Source: an uncultured Clostridia bacterium
Lineage (GTDB): Bacteria > Bacillota > Clostridia > Christensenellales > Aristaeellaceae
Assembly: GCA_934631025.1 (NCBI GenBank)
Contig: CAKTXR010000044.1
Coordinates: 1 to 24,334 of the forward strand
DNA length: 24,334 nucleotides
Reading direction: 5' to 3'
Below, piece after piece: positions 7,852 to 15,363 of this stretch. Within the stretch, counting starts at the first letter, position 1, and each line of letters begins with the position of its first letter. The position numbers and the translations under genes were made by a program. The notes beneath the pieces were generated by a model. That model was not told where the DNA came from. It saw nothing but the letters and a program-made list of their open reading frames with translations, and ran no database searches.

Positions 7852-10800
7852 ATGAATCAGACGCTGCCCGACTGGCAGAACCCCAACATGCTGCAAATTG
7901 GCCGCGAGGAACCGCGCGCCAGCCTGATCCCCTATCTGACCGAGAAGGACGCTCTGACCGGAGAGCGCGGCCTGTCCGGCTGCTATCGCCTGCTCAACGG
8001 CCGCTGGGATTTCTTCTATTCCCCCATCGGCCGCGCGCCCGAGCGCTTCCAGGAAGTCGACTACAACTACGCCGACGAGGGCTGGGACGAGCTTCCCGTG
8101 CCCTCCAACTGGCAGATGCACGGCTATGACAAGCCGCACTACACCAACGTCAACTATCCCATTCCCTTCGATCCTCCCTATGTGCCCGACGACAACCCCA
8201 TCGGCTGCTATCGCCGCGCCTTCACGCTGCCCGAGGGCTGGGACGAGCGCGAGGTGTTCCTGAACTTTGACGGCGTGAACTCCGCGTTCTACGTCTGGGT
8301 CAACGGCTCCTTCGCGGGCTTCTCGAAGGTGTCGCATATGCCCTCCGAGTTCAACATCACGCCCTTTGTGACCGAGGGCGACAACGTGCTGGCCGTGATG
8401 GTCTACAAGTGGTCGGACGGCACCTATCTGGAGGATCAGGACTTCTGGCGGCTGTCCGGCATTTTCCGCGACGTGTATCTGCTGGGCGTGCCCAAACTGC
8501 ACATCCGCAACGCCGCCGTCACCGCCGTGCCCGACGACAGCTTCAAAAACGGCCTGCTCTCCGCCGAGGTTGAACTGGCCAGCTACGACGGCAGCGCCGC
8601 CGCGCTCCTGCACGCCAGGCTGCTCAAGAACGGCAAATCCATCTGCGAAACGCAGATCTCCGTGGGCGTTGAGGAACGCAAAAACGCCTGCGTGACATTC
8701 GACATGACCGTCGAAAACGCCCGCCTGTGGACGGCTGAAACGCCCGAGCTGTATCAGCTGCTGCTCGAAATCGAGCAGGACGGCGCGATCACCGAGGTGC
8801 AGCGCGTGGACGTGGGCTTCCGCAAGATCGAGATCCGCGACCGCCGGCTGCTGGTCAACGGCGTTTCCATAAAGCTCAGGGGCGTGAACCGCCACGACAC
8901 CCACAGCGAGCTGGGCCACGTCACGCCGGTCGAAGCGCTCATCACCGACATCGAGCTGATGAAGCAGAACAACGTCAACACCGTGCGCACCTCGCACTAT
9001 CCCAACGACCCGCGCTGGCTCGATCTGTGCGACCGCTACGGCCTGTACGTCATCGACGAGACTGATCTCGAGTGCCACGGCACCTGCATGCTGGGCTACG
9101 AGGGCAGCCACAACCGCCTTTCCGACGACCCCGAGTGGGAAGCGGCCTATGTCAACCGCGCCGAGCGCATGGTCGTCCGCGATCTCAACCATCCTTCGAT
9201 CATATTCTGGTCGCTGGGCAACGAATCGGGCTTCGGCTGCAACCACATCGCGATGAAGAAGCGCATCCTCGAGCTGGACAACTCCCGCCCGATCCACTAT
9301 GAGAACGAATATCAGCACAAGCCGCTCGCCGAGGCGGGCGTGACCGTGAGCGACGTCAAGTCCCGCATGTACACCTCCGTGCCCGCGCTGGAGGCCGAGG
9401 GCCGCGACGAGACCGACCCGCGCCCCTACTTCCTCTGCGAATACGCCCACGCCATGGGCCTTGGCCCCGGCTCGCTGAAGGAGTATTGGGAGACCATCTA
9501 CGCGCACGACCGGCTGATCGGTGGCTGCGTGTGGGAGTGGGTCGATCATGGCATACTGACCGAAACCGAGGACGGCGAGCCGTTCTACGCCTACGGCGGC
9601 GATTTCGGCGATCATCCCAACGACGGCTGCTTCTGCGTGGACGCGCTCAACTACCCCGACCGCACGCCGCACACCGGCCTGATCGAGCTGAAAAAGGCCT
9701 ACGAACCGGTCAAGTTCGAGCTGAAGGACGCCGAAAAGGGCGTGCTGACCATCCGCAATCTGTTCGCGTTCCGCACGCTGGACGACTTTGACGCGTCCTT
9801 CAGCGTGATCTGCGAGGGCGAAACCGTCGCGCGCGGCCGTCTCGATCTGAGCGGTATCGCGCCCTACGGCGAAAAGACCATCGCACTCAATTACGCGCTG
9901 CCCGAGAGCGGCGAAAGCTATCTCGAAATCCATGTGAGCGAAGCGTTCGATCAGCTCTGGTGCGAGCGCGGCCACGAGATCACCGCCGCCCAGTTCATGC
10001 TGCCCACGAAGGCCGCCTTCACCGTCGTGCCCGCGGACGATATGCCCGCGCTGGACGTCGACGAGGACGACGAATCCCTCGAAATTCTGGGCGAGGACTT
10101 CTCGCTGCTGTTCGACAAGCGCACCGGCGCTCTAACCAGCTGGATCGCCGCCGGCAACGAGCTGCTGCTCTCCGGCCCGCGCGCCAACCTCTTCCGCGCG
10201 CCTATCGACAACGACCGCAATTACCGCAAGAACTGGGAGAAGCTCGATCTGACCCGCCTGATGACCCGCGTGGAGTCCTTCGAGACCGAGCGCGAAAGCG
10301 ACAGCCGCGTGACCGTCCGCGTGACCGTGACTCATTCGCCGCGCATCTACGCGCCGCTGCTGCGCACGATCATGACCTACACCGTCTTTGGCAGCGGCGA
10401 CGTGCGCCTGCACACCGTGTTCGAGCCGCTGCGCGACGATCTGCCCTATCTGCCGCGCGTCGGCCTGGTGCTGGAGATGCCCGCCGAGTTCGACCGCGTG
10501 ATGTGGTACGGCCTCGGCCCGCAGGAGAACTATCCCGACATGCAGCTGTCCGCGCTGCTGGGCCAGTACGCGTCTCTGGTGGACGATCTGCACGAGCCTT
10601 ACGTCCGCCCGCAGGAGAACGGCTCCCGCGGCGGCGTGCGCGCTCTGTCGATCACCGACATACTGGGCGCGGGCCTGATGGTCGTGGGCGAGGAAACCTA
10701 CGAGGACAAGGGCTTCTCCTTCAGCGCGCATCCCTACACCGCCGAGGCGCTGGACAAGGCCGAGCACACCTTTGAGCTGAAGGCCGAGGACAAGACCGTG

Positions 10801-10974
10801 CTGTCGCTCGACTGGCGCATGGGCGGCATCGGCTCCAACAGCTGCGGCCCGCTGCCGCTGGAGAAGTATTGCCTCTCCCTCAAGGAGCCGGCGTCCTTCA
10901 CGGTGGTCATGCGGCCCTACAACCGCCAGTGCGGCGAGCTGATCAACTTCGCCCGCGTGCTGCCGGAAAAGTAA
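7852..10974 (+). CDS. lacZ: GH2 beta-galactosidase (LacZ type)
   Basis: This 1040-residue enzyme hydrolyses terminal beta-galactosides. Domains run in LacZ order: the sugar-binding jelly roll (about 45-215, with GVNSAFYVWVNG), immunoglobulin-like domains, the TIM barrel from about 330 (GVNRHDTHSELG), and the beta-galactosidase small-chain domain toward the C terminus. Glu458 in SLGNESG is the acid/base and Glu530 in LCEYAHAMG the nucleophile, 72 residues apart as against 76 in E. coli LacZ. Length is close to LacZ (1024). There is no signal peptide, so it acts in the cytoplasm on imported galactosides. It has an ideal AAGGAGG site 9 bases before the ATG, its own promoter and a strong terminator. 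It would complement the rhamnosidase and lyase in stripping galactose from oligosaccharides. Confidence 0.95.
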   Translation: MNQTLPDWQNPNMLQIGREEPRASLIPYLTEKDALTGERGLSGCYRLLNGRWDFFYSPIGRAPERFQEVDYNYADEGWDELPVPSNWQMHGYDKPHYTNVNYPIPFDPPYVPDDNPIGCYRRAFTLPEGWDEREVFLNFDGVNSAFYVWVNGSFAGFSKVSHMPSEFNITPFVTEGDNVLAVMVYKWSDGTYLEDQDFWRLSGIFRDVYLLGVPKLHIRNAAVTAVPDDSFKNGLLSAEVELASYDGSAAALLHARLLKNGKSICETQISVGVEERKNACVTFDMTVENARLWTAETPELYQLLLEIEQDGAITEVQRVDVGFRKIEIRDRRLLVNGVSIKLRGVNRHDTHSELGHVTPVEALITDIELMKQNNVNTVRTSHYPNDPRWLDLCDRYGLYVIDETDLECHGTCMLGYEGSHNRLSDDPEWEAAYVNRAERMVVRDLNHPSIIFWSLGNESGFGCNHIAMKKRILELDNSRPIHYENEYQHKPLAEAGVTVSDVKSRMYTSVPALEAEGRDETDPRPYFLCEYAHAMGLGPGSLKEYWETIYAHDRLIGGCVWEWVDHGILTETEDGEPFYAYGGDFGDHPNDGCFCVDALNYPDRTPHTGLIELKKAYEPVKFELKDAEKGVLTIRNLFAFRTLDDFDASFSVICEGETVARGRLDLSGIAPYGEKTIALNYALPESGESYLEIHVSEAFDQLWCERGHEITAAQFMLPTKAAFTVVPADDMPALDVDEDDESLEILGEDFSLLFDKRTGALTSWIAAGNELLLSGPRANLFRAPIDNDRNYRKNWEKLDLTRLMTRVESFETERESDSRVTVRVTVTHSPRIYAPLLRTIMTYTVFGSGDVRLHTVFEPLRDDLPYLPRVGLVLEMPAEFDRVMWYGLGPQENYPDMQLSALLGQYASLVDDLHEPYVRPQENGSRGGVRALSITDILGAGLMVVGEETYEDKGFSFSAHPYTAEALDKAEHTFELKAEDKTVLSLDWRMGGIGSNSCGPLPLEKYCLSLKEPASFTVVMRPYNRQCGELINFARVLPEK

Positions 10975-10989
10975 TCGCTTTATAGTTCC

Positions 10990-11028
10990 GCATCCCGTCG
11001 CTCTTTCATGAGCGGCGGGATGCTTTTT
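10990..11028 (+). terminator. Strong rho-independent terminator after lacZ
   Basis: GCATCCCGTCGCTC (10990-11003) pairs with GAGCGGCGGGATGC (11010-11023) over 14 bases with one G-U pair and a 6-base loop, followed by TTTTT (11024-11028). Confidence 0.92.
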
Positions 11029-11060
11029 ATGATCGCCGGACGGGCGCTGTAAATCCCCCA

Positions 11061-11460
11061 GTTCAACGGGAGGTTATGAAAAAACGCTTCAGCAAAAATC
11101 ATGGAGTCACACGGCAGATACAGCTCCACAGGGGAATATCGAGATATTGAGAATATGCAGGGTGTGCAAAAAGTTTGAACGAATCCTCGAGAAGGAGATT
11201 TGCAAAGCAAAGAGTGGGATTTCGATGCCTTCTTTAGAGGGCGGTGCAAGTAATATGCCCTTATGGGGCTGGGTCAAACCACCTGTTCAACGGATGGTCG
11301 TGATTTGATCGCCAAACAGGCGCGGCGAATCCCCGAGAAGTGGATTTGCGAAGCAGAGAGCGTGGGCGACAATTATTCCACCATCCCCCCTTAGAGGGCA
11401 GCCGCAGGAAACGGCCCCTGTGGAGTTTGAGCAAACTGTCCGCTCAGCGGGGACTGCGAT
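11061..11460. repeat. Diverged short-repeat mosaic in a non-coding stretch
   Basis: The region between lacZ and the Gin-like gene holds no credible gene but is internally repetitive. A 35-base block at 11180-11214 recurs at 11326-11360 with 30 of 35 bases identical (both begin CGAATCC and contain GATTTGC). Downstream of each, TTAGAGGGC (11234, 11391) and CAAAC (11275, 11432) keep a constant 157-base offset. A related tail, GTTCAACGG (11061-11069 and 11285-11293; variant GCTCAGCGG at 11442), appears three times. CTCCACAGGGG (11124-11134) is an inverted match to 11415-11425. Shifted reading frames and substitutions argue against a coding origin. This looks like the decayed remains of an interspersed repeat family. 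Confidence 0.65.
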
Positions 11461-11503
11461 TGGCGGCGTGAAAGCGCTTCCCCTTCACACCGCGCCTGCC
11501 GCC

Positions 11504-11707
11504 CTACCGCGCGCCGCATTTTTCCGTCAGCGCCATACTCTCGCCGGCGGACGGCATCAGCGCCCGACGAACGGCGCGCGCATACCAGAAATAGCGGGGA
11601 TCCTCCGGACGCAGCGCGCACAGCTGATCGCGGCAGCGCGCGCACAAGCCCAATCCGCCCGCGCTGATTTCAACGCGCTTTTCGGCGCAGAAAGCACACT
11701 TTGACAT
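11504..11707 (-). CDS. gin: Sigma-G inhibitor Gin (CsfB) family protein
   Basis: This 67-residue protein has two CxxC pairs (Cys4-Cys7 and Cys22-Cys25), followed by EDPRYFWYARAVRRAL (about 34-49). That matches the layout of Gin/CsfB, a small zinc-binding anti-sigma factor of about 64 residues that binds sigma-G and holds it inactive in the forespore before engulfment ends. The start was set at 11707 because GGGAGG lies 9 bases upstream; an ATG at 11740 is poorly placed. The short upstream region carries a forespore-type promoter (11742-11770), as expected for csfB. The call rests on the cysteine spacing, the DPxYxxY segment, length and promoter. An unrelated zinc-ribbon protein is the alternative. 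The gene implies that the organism forms endospores. Confidence 0.75.
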   Translation of the reverse strand: MSKCAFCAEKRVEISAGGLGLCARCRDQLCALRPEDPRYFWYARAVRRALMPSAGESMALTEKCGAR

Positions 11708-11741
11708 GCAAAAAAACCTCCCGAACAGCTCTAACTGCATC

Positions 11742-11770
11742 CAGTATACCCGGCTGCTGTCATGCTATTC
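11742..11770 (-). promoter_or_regulatory. Sigma-F/sigma-G type (forespore) promoter
   Basis: On the minus strand GAATA (11766-11770) is followed after 14 bases by GGGTATACTG (11742-11751). The latter fits the sigma-F -10 pattern GGNNANAHTR at every fixed position. Counted as a sigma-G site it is GAATA, 17 bases, TATACTG, close to TGAATA/CATACTA. It sits about 35 bases before the Gin-like start codon. Confidence 0.6.
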
Positions 11771-11793
11771 GGGAGGGACTCATTTGGTGAAGA

Positions 11794-12297
11794 TTATTGT
11801 TGATTAGCGGCGGCCGCATCCTCCAGCGCATGAAGGAGCGGCTCCTCCGGCTGAATGAGCATCAGCCGCACGGTATCCGCGCCGTCCTTGCGATAGGCGA
11901 CCGCCTTTTTCGGCAGCTTGTTTTCGCGCAGCGTGGCCTTGTCGTAGGACTGGCCGTTGCCGTACTTTTTGAAGATTTCGTCCTGATCGCCCACGGCCAG
12001 TATGTCCTTGAGCGGAATATCGTGAACGATGCGCGCGTGATCGCCGTAAACGCGCTCCACGAAGAAGCGCCCGTCGTCCACCGTGTAGCGGAACTCCATG
12101 ACGCTCAGCCGCATTACGGCCACGGCCTCGGCCACGATGATCAGCCAGACGGCCATGCCGCCATACTGAAGGCCGGCAGCCAGACTGATGACCTGCTCCA
12201 GCCAGCTGACAAATATGATCGAGAAGATGATGCCCGCGATGATCAGCACGCCCTGAATCGGCGAGACGGAACGCCCCTTGAGTCTCTGCTGAACCAT
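11794..12297 (-). CDS. Two-helix membrane protein with PH-like cytosolic domain
   Basis: I do not recognise this 167-residue protein as a named family. Residues about 15-38 and 46-62 are hydrophobic and look like a transmembrane hairpin. The remainder (about 66-155) reads as alternating short beta strands ending in a helix (EEPLLHALEDAAA), reminiscent of bacterial PH-like domains found behind paired transmembrane helices. The start at 12297 is chosen because GGAGG sits 9 bases upstream, inside the end of the preceding gene. The ATG at 12318 has no such site. The start lies just after the upstream TGA (TGACATG), so the two genes are probably translationally coupled and their products may work together in the membrane. 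Confidence 0.75.
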   Translation of the reverse strand: MVQQRLKGRSVSPIQGVLIIAGIIFSIIFVSWLEQVISLAAGLQYGGMAVWLIIVAEAVAVMRLSVMEFRYTVDDGRFFVERVYGDHARIVHDIPLKDILAVGDQDEIFKKYGNGQSYDKATLRENKLPKKAVAYRKDGADTVRLMLIQPEEPLLHALEDAAAANQQ

Positions 12298-12298
12298 G

Positions 12299-13057
12299 TC
12301 ACTGCGCCTCCGCTTCATCGGCAGGCGATTCGAAAAGCTCGATCATTTCCTGCATGACGGCCGCCGCCGTGTCCGGATTCTGGCTGAAGCGGACGATGGC
12401 CATATATTTGCCCTCCGGATTGAAGGAGAGCGCGTCGTTCAGCCCCGTCAGCGAACTGGCCTGCAGCGCGTAGACATGGCGCTCGCCGGTGGTCTGATCG
12501 TCGTCGTCATATTCGTCGAACGTGACGTTGCCCAGATCGCGATCGCCCGGATCGATCACGCCGCGCTCGATGTAGCCGTCCAGCGGCACGACGGCGTTCT
12601 GCTCGATCAGCTCGATCAGCTGCCTGCGGCTGAGGATATAGATGTCGCCCTCCTGCGCCGCCAGCGTGACCATGTATTTCTGATAGCCGTAATAGCTGGT
12701 TTCCGAATCGGACGAGGTGTCGTCGTATTCGACCGTCAGGAACTGAACCTCCTGAAGCGCACACTCGTAGCCCTCCGCCGTCACGTCAATGCCCTGCTCC
12801 GCGTCGGCGGCGCGCTCCGCTTCCTGTCCGGCGGCGAGCAGCTGCGCGACCGCGTCCCTGCAGGCCTGCGACGAGGTATCGGCATAGGCGCCGACCAGCT
12901 CGATGTCGACGCGGCGCTCGTTGGGCGCGCGGTATTCCGTCATCGTGTAAACCAGATTTCCGGCCAGCACCGCCAGCACCACGACGATCAGATAGATCAT
13001 CCGGCTGTAGTGAAAGTGAACCTTCAGCTTCTCGCGGGTCAGTTTTGTGTTGGGCAT
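12299..13057 (-). CDS. Single-pass membrane protein of unknown function
   Basis: This 252-residue protein has a basic N terminus, one transmembrane segment (about 20-38) and a long, acidic, probably extracytoplasmic domain rich in Asp, Glu and Tyr (for example DEYDDDD near residue 195). No catalytic motif is recognisable. ATG at 13057 follows AGGAGG by 10 bases; the TTG at 13066 is too close to that site. A TTGAAA-16-TATAAT promoter lies upstream. It is followed directly by the two-helix membrane gene, so the pair likely forms one transcript. A role in sporulation or the envelope is possible because of the nearby Gin-like gene, but nothing in the sequence proves it. Confidence 0.75.
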   Translation of the reverse strand: MPNTKLTREKLKVHFHYSRMIYLIVVVLAVLAGNLVYTMTEYRAPNERRVDIELVGAYADTSSQACRDAVAQLLAAGQEAERAADAEQGIDVTAEGYECALQEVQFLTVEYDDTSSDSETSYYGYQKYMVTLAAQEGDIYILSRRQLIELIEQNAVVPLDGYIERGVIDPGDRDLGNVTFDEYDDDDQTTGERHVYALQASSLTGLNDALSFNPEGKYMAIVRFSQNPDTAAAVMQEMIELFESPADEAEAQ

Positions 13058-13133
13058 TTCCAGCAAGCCTCCTCATACAACGCCAAAAGGATGATCCGCG
13101 ATTCCGATCGCCCGATCATACTCATCTGATTCT

Positions 13134-13161
13134 ATTATAACATGAATCGGCGCATTTTCAA
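13134..13161 (-). promoter_or_regulatory. Promoter of the membrane-protein pair
   Basis: On the minus strand TTGAAA (13156-13161) and TATAAT (13134-13139) are separated by 16 bases, about 70 bases upstream of the ATG at 13057. Confidence 0.72.
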
Positions 13162-13219
13162 GGGCTGCACGGTTTATTTCGGTTTTTGCCGTTCTTTGTC
13201 CATGATTGGGCGCGCTTCA

Positions 13220-14074
13220 TCACCGTTCCGTGTTCAAAAACATACGCGCGTGCTCACCGGCCTGCGTGTCCTTCAGATAGACCACGTTCAGCTCGTGTTC
13301 GCCCGTCAGCGGCTCGCAGCGAAAATGGCCGAACTGCGCTTCGTCCCGAACGACCGCCTCGTACAAAAAGCTCACGCCATAGCCGTCCGCGACCAGCTCC
13401 CGAATGATCTTGAAGCTGCTGATGCAGATCCGCCCGCGGAACGCTTCTACCGAATAGCCCACCCGCGCCAGCTCGCGCTCCAGTATATTGCGCGTGCCCG
13501 AGCCAGGCTCGCGCAGGATCAGCCGCTCATGGAACAGCTCCTCCAGCGTCACCGTGCGGCCGGCAAAGGGATGCGGCGCGGCGCACACCCCGATATACGG
13601 CTCCCGCCGCAATAGAAAATGATCGTATCGCCGCTTGTCGAACAGCCCCTCCAGCACGACGAAATCCAGCGCGCCCTGATCGAGCTGCTCCAGCAGGTGC
13701 GCCGTGTTGTCCACCGTGAAAAACAGCTCGTTGTCCGGCGATTCCAGAAAGCGTCGAATCTCCGGAATGAGGATGTAATCGCCGATGGATTTCGTCGCGC
13801 CGATGCGATAGCTCGCCTTGGGACGGCTTTGCAGCGCGCGGATCATGTCCTCCTCGCGGGCGCGCTGGCCGATGGCGTATTCCTCCAGTATGCCGCCCTG
13901 CGCCGTTTTGCGCAGCCGCCGCCCGTCGTAGTCGAACAGCTTCACGCCGTAGTGTGCTTCGAGCGACTGAATCTGCTTGGTCACCGCCGGCTGCGTCAGA
14001 TTGAGCCGCTCGGCCGCGCGGCGGTAGTTCATCGTGCGGCACAGCGTGAGAAACGTTTCCAATTTGGGATCCAT
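13220..14074 (-). CDS. LysR-family transcriptional regulator
   Basis: This 284-residue protein has the LysR N-terminal winged helix-turn-helix (about 3-62; NYRRAAERLNLTQPAVTKQIQSLE is the recognition region) and a type-2 periplasmic-binding-protein-like effector domain (about 90-284). ATG follows GGGAGGG by 7 bases. It is divergent from a YeiH-family transporter gene, a well-known arrangement (YeiE/YeiH in E. coli) in which the regulator controls the transporter. A perfect dyad in the intergenic region (14096-14110) is the likely operator. The ligand is unknown; sulfur compounds are suggested for the YeiH family but not shown here. No clear terminator follows, so some read-through into the membrane-protein pair is possible. 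Confidence 0.92.
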   Translation of the reverse strand: MDPKLETFLTLCRTMNYRRAAERLNLTQPAVTKQIQSLEAHYGVKLFDYDGRRLRKTAQGGILEEYAIGQRAREEDMIRALQSRPKASYRIGATKSIGDYILIPEIRRFLESPDNELFFTVDNTAHLLEQLDQGALDFVVLEGLFDKRRYDHFLLRREPYIGVCAAPHPFAGRTVTLEELFHERLILREPGSGTRNILERELARVGYSVEAFRGRICISSFKIIRELVADGYGVSFLYEAVVRDEAQFGHFRCEPLTGEHELNVVYLKDTQAGEHARMFLNTER

Positions 14075-14095
14075 GCGTTTTCCCTCCCGATAACA

Positions 14096-14110
14096 AAGGC
14101 GAATCGCCTT
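14096..14110. promoter_or_regulatory. Perfect dyad, likely LysR operator
   Basis: AAGGCGA, a central A, then TCGCCTT make a perfect 7+1+7 inverted repeat. Its centre (14103) is about 58 bases upstream of the predicted transporter transcription start, the usual place for a LysR activator site. It lies about 22 bases from the regulator's start codon, so it could also serve autoregulation. Confidence 0.6.
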
Positions 14111-14125
14111 ATTCCTCTTTATAAT

Positions 14126-14154
14126 TTGATTTTATCATGCTCGGGCGTTATAAT
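14126..14154 (+). promoter_or_regulatory. Promoter of the YeiH-family gene
   Basis: TTGATT (14126-14131) and TATAAT (14149-14154) are spaced by 17 bases, about 35 bases before the ATG at 14189. The -35 departs from consensus at one base only. Confidence 0.75.
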
Positions 14155-14188
14155 AAAGCCGAAAATACGCCTGAGAGGACGAAAAACC

Positions 14189-15235
14189 ATGGAAAAAGTC
14201 AAAAAACTGCTGCCCGGCTGCGCGCTGGCGCTGGTGATCGCCGTCGTCGCGAAGCTGCTGGAAATGTGGGAGAACGCCGCGAATCTGCATTTCATCGGCG
14301 CGTCGGTCATCGCGCTGTTCATCGGCATGATCGTGAACCGCTTCTATAAGCCCAATTCCGTCACCGCGCCCGGCGTCAAATTCACCTCGAAGAAGATCCT
14401 GAAGTTCGCCATCATCCTGCTGGGCGCGAGCCTGAACATCTCCACCGTGCTGAGAGTCGGTCGCTTTTCGCTCACCGTGATGGTGTTCACACTGGCCACC
14501 TGCTTCGGGCTGGGCTATGTAATCGGCAAGGCGCTCGGCCTGAACTGGAAAACGAGCAGTCTGATCAACGCCGGCACGGGCATCTGCGGCGGCTCGGCCA
14601 TCGCGGCCATTGCGCCGGTCATCGAGGCCAGCGATCTGGACGTCGCCTACGGCATGTCGGCGACATTCCTGTTCGACATGATCATGATCATCGTGTTCCC
14701 GCTGCTGGGCCGCTGGATGGGGCTTTCGGATGCGGCGTTCGGCCTGTGGGCGGGCACGGCGGTCAACGACACCTCCAGCGTCGTGGCCACGGGCTACGCC
14801 TTCAGCGAGGCCGCCGGCGATTTCGCCACCATGGTCAAGCTCACGCGCACGCTGGCCATCATCCCGACGGTGCTGGTGTTTGCCGCCATCAGCATGCACC
14901 TTAAGAAAAAGGAAGCGGCGGCAAGCGGCGACGTTTCGGTCAACGTCCGGATGAAGTCGGTGTTTCCGTGGTTCATACTGGGCTTTCTGGCGATGTCCGC
15001 GCTGTGCAGTCTCGGCCTGATCCCCGCCGCAGCCGCGAGCGCGCTCAAGTCGGTCAGCAAATTCCTGATGATCGCCGCACTGGCCGCCATCGGCCTGAAC
15101 ACCAGCTTTAAGGAGCTGTGCAAATCCGGCGCGAAGCCCATGCTGCACGGCTTCATCATCTCGCTGCTGGTCGTGCTGGTGGCCATCGCCGTGGAATACT
15201 GTCTGGGCATCGCGCCCGGCGGCGCAATCGGATAA
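14189..15235 (+). CDS. YeiH-family (UPF0324) putative sulfate exporter
   Basis: This 348-residue integral membrane protein has about ten hydrophobic segments. It matches the YeiH family in ILLGASLNIS, NAGTGICGGSAIAAIAPV and the GTAVNDTSSVVATGYAFS stretch, all typical conserved loops of the group. It is annotated by homology as a sulfate or anion exporter; direct biochemical proof is thin. The start at 14189 is chosen because GAGAGGA lies upstream and the hydrophobic protein begins there; the frame is open much further upstream only because it overlaps the LysR gene. It diverges from that LysR gene and ends in a strong terminator. Confidence 0.9.
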   Translation: MEKVKKLLPGCALALVIAVVAKLLEMWENAANLHFIGASVIALFIGMIVNRFYKPNSVTAPGVKFTSKKILKFAIILLGASLNISTVLRVGRFSLTVMVFTLATCFGLGYVIGKALGLNWKTSSLINAGTGICGGSAIAAIAPVIEASDLDVAYGMSATFLFDMIMIIVFPLLGRWMGLSDAAFGLWAGTAVNDTSSVVATGYAFSEAAGDFATMVKLTRTLAIIPTVLVFAAISMHLKKKEAAASGDVSVNVRMKSVFPWFILGFLAMSALCSLGLIPAAAASALKSVSKFLMIAALAAIGLNTSFKELCKSGAKPMLHGFIISLLVVLVAIAVEYCLGIAPGGAIG

Positions 15236-15247
15236 GCGCATACGCAG

Positions 15248-15285
15248 AAAGCGAACCGCTCCTCATTGGAACGGTTCGCTTTTTT
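15248..15285 (+). terminator. Terminator after the YeiH-family gene
   Basis: AGCGAACCG (15250-15258) pairs with CGGTTCGCT (15272-15280). A mismatch and TCC/GGA pairing close a 5-base loop, and T6 follows. AAA on the other side may give weak termination for the convergent minus-strand gene ending at 15364. The 78 bases between them hold nothing I recognise. Confidence 0.88.
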
Positions 15286-15363
15286 ACGGGCTGATTCAGG
15301 ATTGCGGCCGCACGCCGCGCCGGGAGATCACGCGCATGGCGCCGGCGATATTCGGCCGTTCGC

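Noticed and set aside
10980..11249. 89-residue minus-strand open frame
   Set aside because: It covers the lacZ terminator and part of the repeat mosaic and has no ribosome site or known motif.
11061..11460. CRISPR array
   Set aside because: Only two or three diverged copies with uneven spacing, no uniform repeat or spacer length, and no cas genes in the window.
11463..11493. Hairpin after the Gin-like gene as terminator
   Set aside because: A 10-base stem is possible but no T-run follows on the minus strand, and it borders the repeat mosaic.
13619..14188. Upstream extension of the YeiH-family frame
   Set aside because: The extension is antisense to LysR; the promoter, ribosome site and hydrophobic protein all place the start at 14189.
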